64,000 nt of DNA from Chaetorhynchus papuensis. Lineage: Eukaryota > Chordata > Aves > Passeriformes > Rhipiduridae. A program made the position numbers and the translations under genes. Below, in pieces: positions 12,901 to 24,900 of the stretch. The number at the start of each line of letters is the position of its first letter. Within the stretch, counting starts at the first letter, position 1. Below the pieces are notes generated by a model, which made no database searches, had not been told where the DNA came from, and saw only the letters and a program-made list of their open reading frames with translations. The stretch covers positions 1,550,001 to 1,614,000 of the forward strand of contig VWYX01000008.1 of assembly GCA_013396525.1 (NCBI GenBank), given 5' to 3'.

Positions 12901-15900
12901 TTGAATCCGTTTTGACTGATTCAATTACCTGTATTTATTAATGCCTCTGTTGCTTTTCTGTAGTGTTGGCTTTCCATAAACCTAATTGTTAATGTTTTTG
13001 TTTGAACTAATGATTGAACATGTAGTGAGTACTTGCTACTGAAATTCATCTCTGTTTGCAGAGGCTGTACAAGGAGCATGGAGAGAGTATAAAGCATCAG
13101 TATACACCAACGACAGATCTTCCTGAAATCCTTCAAGCCAAATTAAATGCTATGAATATCAGTGAGGTATAAACCTGACCTTTAATATTTTAAAGGAAAG
13201 TGGAAATGTTGATAGTGCTTTGCTGTTTGTCCTAAACAGGAAATCATACTAAATTTCTTTCCTTTCCCCAGTAAATGATCATTCTATGGTCTAAATATTT
13301 CTGAAGTAATATGGGAAATCAAACTTCTTGTCCAAATTTGCCTACATTAGAAAGATTAAAAATGAACAGACAAGTAGTCTTCTATAATGGACATTTGTCT
13401 TGCCGTAATTCCTGTTGTGCATTGATAGTTTCATTTGTGTTTGCCCTCTGCATTAGAATAGAATGAAACTCGTGGTAACACAAGATTTCAAAAATGCTGC
13501 GATGTCAACCCTCTGGACAGCAGCTCCTATTTATTTCTGTTCCATGTTTCCTAGACTCGTTACAAGGAGTCCTGGAGAAGGATGAAGGATGGTGGCTATC
13601 AGCTGAAACTGGATGCCATCCCCTTCCAGGCAGCAAAGGCTTCGGGTGAAATCATAAGTGATGTACGTGCACTTATGGCTGATACTGTCCAGTAGGACAT
13701 ACAGGCTGTATCTGCCCTGCTGAGGGACTCGTGATGGAAACAGCATGTCCAGCCAGCTCTGCATCTGGGAGACATCTGGCCTCAGACTAGCTAGTGGTGC
13801 TTTTGGAGGTGCAGCCACAATGAGGTGTTATTGGTAAATAAGCAAAGGCAGGTTTGTGAAAGCAAAGCTGAGAAGTTTACCTGCTGCAGTGACTGGACAA
13901 TCACAGAAATTGCAGTCGGGTGAGGTCTTCCTAGAACCCACTAAGGCTTCATTCAGATTTATTATCATGCTGAGTATTGTCAGAATTTACTGTACTATGA
14001 AGCCCCTTTTATTCAGGTTTTAACAGCTGGATTAACACTTCACTCCTACCCACATTTCTATTCTTACTTCCTTTTTAGCACAAATATAAGGAGGCATTTC
14101 AGAAAATGAAGGGGCAGATGGCTGGTTCGTGTGGCCTGGATGGTGACATTCGTATTGCTCATTCAGTCCGTGCAACATCTCTGCAGAGTGATGTAAGTAC
14201 AAGGAAGAAGATGGGGGCATTTTGAATTGGTTTCCTAACTGTGAGTAGTTCCCCAAGGAAGATGCACTTAGCTGTGGACTAGCTGTGGAATAGCCTACTT
14301 ATTTATAACTTAGGGCTTTCTGTCCCACTTTCCAGATATGTAAATATAATCCTTATATCCTTGCCATTCTTCTACGTTATTTACAGTAACATTAATTTGA
14401 CAGTAAAAGGAGCCTGTGTTCCAGCATACTCCCCTGCTTCATACCACTGCTGCCTATCACAGAATATTTTACTCTGTGAAAGTATCACTTAGAGGCAGGT
14501 CTAATTGAGAATCAGCACTGGTCTTTGTACAGAAGTAAATTAAATTAGTTATTCAGTGTTTATCTTCAATTTATTGTTTTTCTGAAAGGCTAAATGATGA
14601 ATGAATTTATGGAATTTTAAGTTGGACTTTTTTGGTTGGGGGATGGTTCCCACCTGGTCTTGAGATGTGCCAAGAATCACATCATTTCTTGTTTGCTTGT
14701 AAGAATTGTAACATTTCAGTGCATTTTGAAGACTGTGGCTTGATCCAGAAAGCAGTGAAATATATGGGAGGGTGCTCATGGTTCTCAGAAATGCTGGTCT
14801 TGTACTGATGGCAGGCTTAGACATGCAGGTAATAGCAAGTGTCTGAAGAATTCATCCATCTGTCAGGTTACTCTAAGCAATTTGGTGACCACCAATAGCT
14901 CTGGATGTTCATTATCCCAATGAACAGCCTGAACATCTCAAATTTGCATAATCTGATAGGGAAATGTCATGTGAAAAAAGTTCTTTGAAGATTTCTACAC
15001 CTTTCTTCTCTTGGACAGAGACAAGAATTTAAAAAAACCAACCCAGCACTAAATATGGCTTTAAAACTATGAAACGAAACTGGCCAAATCAACAAATATT
15101 TTGACTGAGTATTTGTTCTTATTCTAATATAAATAAGGCTGTTTGCATGTTTTACTCAGGCAGTAGCTGCCCCTTTTTGTGGCACTTCCTAAAAATGCAG
15201 TGAATTAGGACTTCTCCTGCCAGTTTGCTTTATTTTATAGATTCAATGTATCAAGTTTTAACAAAAAACAAACTAAATAATCTTAGTTTAGTTGAATATA
15301 ATATAGATGGCTACTTTTTTGATGAAGAATTGGCTGCCACATATTCTAATTATAATTATTGATATTTCACAGTGTGGTTAAACAAGTTAGGGAACTCGTT
15401 TTAAAATGAATAATTTACACGGCAAAATGGAAGGAATGTGTCTTCTGATCAAAACCTGAATTTTAATTACTTTTCTGTGATACCTGTGTGATCTGTTTCT
15501 CATTTGATAGGTGAAATACAAGCAAGGTTTTGAGGACACCAAGTCTCACTTCCACCTGCCGCTGGATATGATACACTTGGTCCATGCCAGGAAAGCCCAG
15601 GCTCTGGTCAGTGAGCAGGAATACAGGGAGCTGCTCCACCAGTACACGGCTCTGACTGACGATGTGAGGCTGCGCTGCGCCAAGAACGCCCACAAACTGC
15701 AGAGTGAGGTGATTGCAAAGCGTCCCAGGGAGGTTTCCCTGTTGGTTCTGGTGCGGGATAGTTGTGCTCCAACGCGGGACAGCTGACAGCGTGTGTTTGA
15801 GCAGCAGCTGAGGGATAAACAGCAGCTGTTCCCCCTTGGTTGCGTGTTGGGATGAGACTTTTGTCTTGCTGGAGCAATGTGTGTGATCACACCACACCGA

Positions 15901-18900
15901 GAGATAAAGTTTAGTGGTCTTTGATGATTGGGTGGAAAAGTGTTTGCAAGTGAGGATGATCGGACTGTTGGCAAAAATACCCTTTTTAAGGTCTTGCTAA
16001 CTATGCAAGCCCTTTACCAACTAGTATTTACAATTTGGTTTGCATCTGGCTGGAATTCATGTGTACTTTCACAACACAGATCTGATTTGTAAGATACTTA
16101 TAAACTCTGGCCCAAGACATATCCACTGAAATTCTAAGAAAGATGAGCTTAATTCCCTACATATTTTTGATTAAAATTAACTGGATAATGCCTTACAAAT
16201 CCGTGGGCACTGCCTTGAGCAAAGGGCTTTTCATGAATTATATTGCTCCTGCAGACCTCAGGAGGGGCTGCATCTTTAAAACATGTCTGGCACAAAATGC
16301 TGCTGTAGATCAGTTTAACACTTCCAGCCAACAGACTTGGAGATGGCAGACCATGTCCAAGCAAGTGTAATGCCAGATGCCAGTTTTGCTGCCCTAATTT
16401 GGGTGAAACACACATAATCAGAGATTCTGAGGCAGGTTTCCATCCATCCTACTCCTCATCCTTCTCATTATCAAATGAAATAATATTGTTGTAATTTATT
16501 TATCAGTAACCTATTGGCAACTTTTGAAAAATTAATATTTACAGTGAGTCACTGCTCGGTTTGATGGTCTAGAAAATATGTTAATGAAGTGTGTGCAGTG
16601 GCACAGTGCTATTTTTCCTTAGTGTTCCTTGCTTACATTATGACCATTCAGAACTGTTAAAAATCAAGGCTACTTTGTCTACAGTTTCTCGTACTTAAAA
16701 GCTACTGGCTTTTATTTAAAGGTATTGTCTTAGGTTTTTATAAACTAGTCTTATTTTATGTATATTTATAAATCAATAATGTCTACCTATGATTTATATA
16801 TTATATATGAAGTAAATTAATGTACCTAGAAAAGGTTTTTTCGAAATAGACAAATAGAAGCTGGGAGTTGAAGCAGCATTTGGTGTTCATGAGGTTCAGT
16901 AGCCCTCAGAATCCTGCATCTGTGCTGTAGATCTGCCAGGGCTGTATTCACACAGACACGTTCATAAACACAAGATCTTAGGGCAGTGTGTACAAACTGT
17001 CTGTGGTAGATACTAATTTTAATGGGTTTATCGTGTATTTTTGGGTGAATAAATATAGGGCATCTCAAATGCAAACTTGTAATTACTTCTGCTTGGTTTT
17101 CCTTAGAATTTATATCGGTCTGACATGAACTTCATGCGAGGCGTTGGATGTATTACTCCAGGGGCCCTAGAGATTGAAGGAAAGAAGAAAGCTTCTGAAC
17201 TCATCAGTGAGGTAACAAAAGAGGGTTTTGATTTCTCCACTATGAACAAGAGTTTGCCAGATGTCTTTCTATTAGACTGGGCTGGCAAAGTGACTCAGTG
17301 GATAATGCCAGACTCCCTCCCCTTGTGTTTGATCATTCCACTCCTGTCCTAAGTGCAGATGGGTGAACCTGATGGAGTTTTAGGCTTTGCAAACTTTGCT
17401 AACTTATTTTGCAGATCTTTTCTCCTGTGTTTCAGACCCAGGAGGTGGTTATTTTATGTTTTTTATTTTAGAATTTAAATGGGCTTTTTCACTGAAATGA
17501 AGGCTGTGCCTGTCTGTAATAAGTACCTTGTACTGTTTCTCTAAAATTAGAGTGAGCTGTGCAGTACCCAGTACATCACACAGTCCTCAGCTCTTCTCCT
17601 GCTTTGCAGTCAGTGTGTTTTTCACCTGCTGCTTTTGTGTTCTATTGCTTTTCTCCCTCTGTAACTGGACTCTTATTTCCTCCGTTGTGTTCTCTCAGTA
17701 CAGTCTCTCCTGGTTTCAGGTCTTGCATCTTTTGCCCATATTCACAGAGATGTGAAACGAGGAAAAATAGAGAGTTGTGTTCCTGGGAACGGATCTGTGT
17801 TTGCAGTGATCTTGCAGTTGTTTTGTTCACAATTCTGACATAGAGCCACAGGCCAGGTGGAACCTTTTTTGTCCTCACAAAAAAGGTTGGTGGGCTTGTG
17901 CAGCCCCTTCTCTCTCTGGACTGGATTGCCTTTGCTGTAATTCCACTACCCAGGGTTAATGACACCAAGGGGTGAAATAACCTCATTACTGTTTTCAGCA
18001 TATTCAGCATATTCAGCACAGCAGCACTTTTTTTTTCCTTTCACACCTTATTCCTTATTTACTTTTCATTTCCCCTGTGAGACTTGAATGCACCTAACTC
18101 AGAATAGCAAAAGGTAAATTAGACTAAGGATTAATAGACAAACTAGAGTTTTAAGCACAAGAAGCAGTTCTAGGCCACTGGAATTGGAAAGAGTCCCTTA
18201 TCTGACAAGACAATTTACCTATTCTGTTCATTTTTCTTTGTGTGTGAACTCAGAGTAAATATCGTCAGCAGCCACATTCCTTCAAGTACACATCGGTGAC
18301 AGACTCTCCTGGCCTCCTTCATGCAAAATTCAGCAATATGATTGCTAATGAGGTAGGCTCTCCTAACGTGAATCAAAAAGTATGCTTTTCAAAATGCAGC
18401 AAGCTGGGGATGGAGAAGTGGGAAAGAGACAACCCTGTTCTGAAAGCAAAATGCATCAAAAAAAAAGCAAAAGCATCACAGATTTGTGCTTTTTCACAGA
18501 TCACTTTTTTTTTGTTTTTGTTTCCAAACATTTAATATCATTTTCAATTCAGTCTCTTTCAAAAAGCTCACATAGTATCCATACAACAGAGTTCCATTAT
18601 TAGGTGTTTTTGCATGAAGCAGAGACTAAAAAATCAGGACTGTGGGTTGTTCTAGAGGGAGCTCATTTGCATAGTATGATCCACCTTTGAGGGCTCCTAG
18701 AAAAATAAACACTTTTCTAAATTATGAAAAAAAACCAAGACAAAACCTATAGAAAAATTATCAAAATCATATATAATAACTTGAAGAAAAAAATTCAAGC
18801 TAGAAAATATGGCCAGTCTACCAGAAATGCTTGCCCTTTTATTTATCACACATTCATGATGCCCTTAACATTCTTAGGTCTGCTTTTGCCCTGCTGGGAA

Positions 18901-21900
18901 CGTAACAATGCAAGGCTATGAGTGTAGTGGTTTGGCATCAACATATATTTATGAAAATTAATGGAAATGTTCTTTATGCCCAGCAAAAGCCCCCTGTCTT
19001 TATGCCCAGAAAAAACTTTCTAATTTCAATGGTACACTAGTAGCTATTTTCAACGATGGCTGACTTTTGCTGTCACAATCATTAACAACTTAAGTACTGC
19101 TGTTGTATTATTGAAACAATAGGGAAAATTAATTTCAGTTGTCTCTTTGATCTCTTTCCTAGCGCCTGTACAAAGCAGCAGGAGAGGACAGTCGGCATCA
19201 CTACACACCAACGCTGGGTCTGCCGGAGTTTACACGGGCAAGAATAAATGCAGCCATCCTCAGTGATGTAAGGATTTGTTCTGTATTTCTGACACTTATT
19301 TCAGATGCAGGATGGATTGTGCAGCAGCAAGGAAGATGGATAAGTAGAGGAAATTTGAGGTCTATACTATTTATGCTCTCCCTGACTTGATTATAATGAT
19401 ATTTATCTCCATTAGCATATATACGCTTGTGAGTAAATTAAATCTACATAAAGAACGAGACATGTTTTGTCTGAGTTAGTAGGATTTCCCAAAGATAATT
19501 TAAAAAAAATTCCTTTGATTATAAAGAATGAGACTGTAACACAGAATAACAAATGAAAGATGGTTCCTTTGTTTGTTCCTTTGTGCATTTAAAAGTAAAA
19601 CAGCAGTCTACATGTGCCTTTCCTACTTTAGGCAAAATACAGAGAATCTTGGCATAATCTACGTGCTCAAGGCTACAAGCTGACAATGGAAGCACTCCCG
19701 TTCCAGACTGCCAGGGCCTCCAGAGAAATTGCCAGTGATGTGAGTTGAATGATTCAACCTCCCTTCTTGCCTAATTTCTGTTAACTTCATGTAAAACAAT
19801 GTCTAAAGCAGATTTTGCTGAATTAAAGCAACTCCATAACCATGTGAGACAAGTGTGAGACAGAATATATTACTTATGAATGAGATTCTTTGTGTGAATT
19901 AGGAAAAAAAAGAAGAGGAAGAATCGCTGCTAATCGGGAACCAAGCCAGGTTAAACATCTTCCAGTGGGAAATAGCAAATGAATTAAAATATTTGCAAAC
20001 AGAAAACACAGGGATTCTGCTCTTTTTCAGCCTTTCAGCTCCTCATATTATGAAGTGCCCACTAACTCTGCCCACTCTGTTTTGAGATGACTTTTGGAAG
20101 TGTCTGGTTAGGCAATAAAATTTAGTGCAAGTTCCTGTAAATATGTATTCCCTTAACTTCTGAAACAGAGGAAACAAATCATCTCATCCTTATAAATTAT
20201 AAATATCTATCATTTGGATTGTTGTACGCAAAACACTCAGACATGATGGTATCCATTTCTCAGAAAGCCTAGGTTCATCCCTCTGTCACAAGATATTTAA
20301 TAAATTCTAGGAAGATGGAAAAAGTATTCATTTTGTGGTAGTATTTAGTTGCATACTTTATCTCTAATGTGATAAAATATGAATATAATTCGCATGTGTT
20401 TGTTTAATGAAGCAACCATTCCTAGCTCTAATTTATAATATATACTTAACCGTGTTTTGCAGAGTGCTTTTGGTTACAGCTTCAGATCTGCTCTAGAGGG
20501 TACAAGTCCATAATAGAATTACATCCACTTACAACAGATCTGAATTTGGCCCTTCATCTTGGAAGCACTTTATAAACATTAGATGCTGTAATTTAATCCC
20601 CACAACTCTCTTGTGTGGTAGATAAGTGTTATTATCCCATTTCAACTGCATTATGAACTCTTCAGGGCCCAGGCCTTCCCTTTAAAGTTCTAAGCACCCT
20701 GTTGATGCTGTATAAATAAGCATTATCATCATCATCACTATTTCACAGAGAGGATAAATGCAAGATCACAGGGAGAGTCATAGTCCCAGCTAAGATGAGA
20801 ATGAGGGGTTGCGGGTTCTTATTCTTTTCAGGAAAACTGAATTTACTCTTTAAAATAGCTAGGTGGCATTTGCAAATCTGAAGGCTACAGAGTGCACGGT
20901 GTTTCGCTTTTGTATAGATTTTTTTTTCTGTCTTTTGTTTGTTTCTCTTACATTCTCATTCCTGGTGATGGGAATAAAATTCTTAGAGAGATAATAAAAA
21001 TACATTATTTGAGGTTAAACAAGATCAATGCTTTGGGCATATTCAGAAAATGCATTGAGATGTGCTTAACTTTAATGTTGCAGCTCCCGTGGTATTTAAA
21101 TTTGAGAGCAATGAGACATTCAAACAATTGCTTTCTAGTGCTACATACCTTGACTGGCTTTACAGAAAACAGATGTTTCAGTAATTTATCTTAAGTTAGT
21201 TAGCTGGAATAGCCAGTCTAAGTTTGGCACATTTTCATTTTTATCCTTTTGGTTTAATTTTTAGTACCAATATAAACACAACTTTGTGATGGAGAGAGGA
21301 AAACACATTGGTGCCAGAAGTGTTCTGGATGACACCAGGTTGCTGCACTGCTTGCATGCTGCCAAATTACAGAGTGAACAGGAGTACAAGAAGGGATCCC
21401 AAGATGTGTGGTCTCAGTTTCATCTGCCCATGGACATGGTGAACCTTGTCCATGCCAGGAAAGCCCAGGCCTTAGCGAGTGATCAAGATTACAGAAAGAG
21501 ACTCCATGAATTTACAGCACTCCCAGAAGACATGAAGATGAAGTGGGCCAAAAGAGCCCACATGCTACAGAGTGAGGTAAAATCTTTCTTTCGGACCCTA
21601 CCCTAGGTACTCCTACAGAGGCACAGGATAGGATGTGAGTGGGAACCTCAGCTCTTGGCTCTTGCCTTGAGAATCCCAAGTCAGGAGCCCAGACAAATGG
21701 TGGTGATGGTTCTGTCTGATACCCTCACTGCCTGGTAGAGTAATGTACAGTACACTTGAGTTAGTTGATTGTCATGTCCTTTCACATATAGGGGAGAACA
21801 AAAAAATAAAAAAAATGGACGATTGGATTAAAGTCCCACAGTGAGACACCATCACTCTGAAGTGAAGTCACGATTGTTGGGACTGCTGGTAGTTTGCTGA

Positions 21901-24900
21901 CTTTCACTTTTTATTGGGTCTGCCTGATTTTCTTTAATAGATTAGGAGGTAAAAGCAAGACTTTAATGTGAGTAAAGGAAGAGTAATATGTCCTCCTAGA
22001 AATGGGGTTAACGAGGAACCATGAACCAGATAAAATAATTAGTATTCCTGACTTGAATTCACCTCATAAAATTATTTCAAAAGAGGTTCTTTTACGCCCA
22101 GTACAAACAGGTTATTACTTATTGCTTTGAGTCATACTAATTCACTCGTGGGGCCTTCTCTTGTAACTTGCATATGATACATTATTTAATTCCTGGTGGA
22201 ACGAACAAATGCAAACAGTTTGGCTTTACGATCTGATATGTGCATGGCAAATGAAAAACCTCAAAATGTGAATATGAACCAGGGAGTTTTTTAAAAAACC
22301 TTAATAGCTGTGGATACAAAACTGATAGCTAACGATTTTCATTTTTAACAGCATCGCTATAAATCAGACCTGAACTTCATGAAAGGAGTTGGTTGGATGG
22401 CTCTGAGATCTCCGCAGATAGAAAGTGTAAAGAGGGCTGGAGAGCTCATCAGTGAGGTAACTGATAAATCTTTCATGGGATAGCAAGTCTGTAGGAATTG
22501 TTTACCATCAAGGCTCCTCGTTACATGACACTTACGAATGTAGCTTATCATTTCCTTTTGATGTGGGAGCCTGTTTATACAAGGTGCAAGTTACCAAGAT
22601 GCAGTACGGGAGACACAAGTCCACTGTGTGACACCTGCTGAATATTTTCCATTCCAAATGAAACACAAGAGTATAAGCAAAACATGTAGCAATAAATTAA
22701 TGCAAGAAACTCCATTATAAAATTCTAAGCAGGTGGTTATGGAAGTTATATAGAAAGATACAGCACTGACAGCCACACTGAAGGGGCATTTGCCTGCTCA
22801 GTATCATGCATTAATGGAGAAAAATTATGAGCTGTCAGAAGTGTAGTGTTCAAAAGCTTTTTGCATGTGAATTTTCAGTGGGAAGTCCTTCTTGCACACA
22901 CACACAAAGACACACAGACCAAAAACTTTGGTGTCTGACACAAAGGCATCCCCAGTCCCTAGCTGAAAGAGCAACTGAGACTAAAACAGAACAGTGGCTT
23001 CAGGAAAGTGACTTTTATGTTTTACCCCAGTTATCACACTCTTGGAATTGTCAAAGATCATTAACAGAAACATCTCATGGGTTTTTTTCCTTTGTTTGTT
23101 TGTGTTGCCTGCTCCCCCTCTCAGGTAAAATACCGTCAGAAGCCAGAAAGTCTGAAGTTCACTGCCGTGGTCGACTCTCCAAATATGATTCATGCCAAAA
23201 CCAGCTACCTCCAGTGCAATGAGGTAGGTTTCATTCCAGTGTATAAGTGATCTTAACTTTTGCTGTACTATACTGCATAAAAGAATTGATCTTGACGTTG
23301 CTTCCAGTGTCAGTTGCATTCAATGCCTTTTGGCCCCACAGAGACTGTACAAGGCTGGAGGTTTCGAAGGCAGGCACAGGTACACCCTGCCCCCTGATCA
23401 TCCCGATTTTATCCGAGCCCGCCAGAATGCACTTTACATCAGTGATGTAAGTAAACCTTCTCCTCCGGGGAGCTGACTTGGTAAACTTGTTTGGGAATAA
23501 AAACTTCCATGTATGTAGAAGGCAGGTTCTCCATGCCTGACCAAAACTAAAGAGAAGCCAGAGGCAGTGAACAGCCAACATGTTGCTAGGTTTGGGCTGG
23601 AGGAGCCAGAAAAAGTCTGTTAATTTTTCTTCTGAGCATTCATTTAACTTTCTAGGGCAGTAAGCTATTAATAAGTGTTTCAAACTTTCAATATAGATAT
23701 GGTTAGTTACAAATTAAGATATTTTCAATTTTGTTTGGGTGGGGGAGGAGGGAGAATCCTCTTTCTTTGACTATTTAATCTACCTTTCTGAAGCTGCAAC
23801 GCTGTGTTGAACTGATCCCTTAGGCATAGTTGCCATCAATCTGGATGTAACTGAATCAGTGAGTGGAATTAGTTTAAAGAGAATTTGTTGCCACATTATC
23901 TCTTACAGAGGAACTCAGTCTATTCCTAATATCCTGTTTCCTGATTAAATAGCTCTTGTCTTTACCTGTAGGGTCAGAATGACCTTAGTTTATGAGGAGC
24001 TTTGAGATAGGTGAAAGAAACAAGTAAAAATTACATTTTTTGAAGCAATAGAGGAAAATGTAAGAAGGCAAATATTGTGTGCAGGGATTGCAGACAAGTA
24101 AAAGGTCAGCCCTATACCTGTTAGCAGGGTGTACAGTGATGCTTGCATTGCTTCTGCCCTGGCTGTCTTGCAGGATTTCTGGCATCTCAGTTTACTTTCA
24201 AATTTAGCAGTACCTAGCACTACATTCACCAGTGAAACAGAAGATTATCTTAAAACATGGAGGGGATTTTGTGCTTCTTTTCATACGGTCACAAACCCCA
24301 GAAGGGATGAATCAAAGACTTACAGAAAGCAAATGAATAAAATAAAAAAGGGACAGCCAAAAGTGTCAGCTAAGATGGCCATGTAGCAGGACCTGCAGAC
24401 TGGAAGCTATTTTGAGAAAGCTACTGATGGAAGAAGAACCAAATCTAGAGCAATTTCTCTTCAGGATGTAAATGTGATTCACATCCTCAAAGTCACATTA
24501 AATATGTTAGAACCGGCTGTTATTCCACAAGAGTTAATGAAGCCACATGTGGCTGGGGATAGAGACGAGGATCATTTGAAAAGCTTGAAATAACTGGTTA
24601 TTGAAATTATGATGCCAGGAAACCCAAGACACTGCGAGTGGATGCATCAAAAGAGAGAATAAGGGCAATATCAATGCAATATTGATGTGACTGATGCATC
24701 ACAGTTTCTAATAGAAATTAAATCACATCAAAAACAACCACATTCAAGTACAAAAGGAAACCCTGGTGGCACTTTTCAGATGAGGCATTTTATCATTATG
24801 GTGAATAGAAAAGAAGTTGAAGCACTATAGAACTGGATCAAAACCTTGGAGATGGTACTGATGACTCTTGATACAAATAAGCTCAGTAGGATAAAACATT

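Larger units (their letters stand above)
19740..21264 (+). other. NRAP intron (1.5 kb) with ancient repeats
   Basis: Apart from two interspersed-repeat-like segments at about 20555-20790, no exon was seen. Confidence 0.5.

Noticed and set aside
15463..15974. Three long overlapping minus-strand ORFs (89-144 codons)
   Set aside because: They lie antisense to, or just downstream of, the NRAP exon at 15511-15708 and have no family signature; they are shadows of coding sequence and local GC content.
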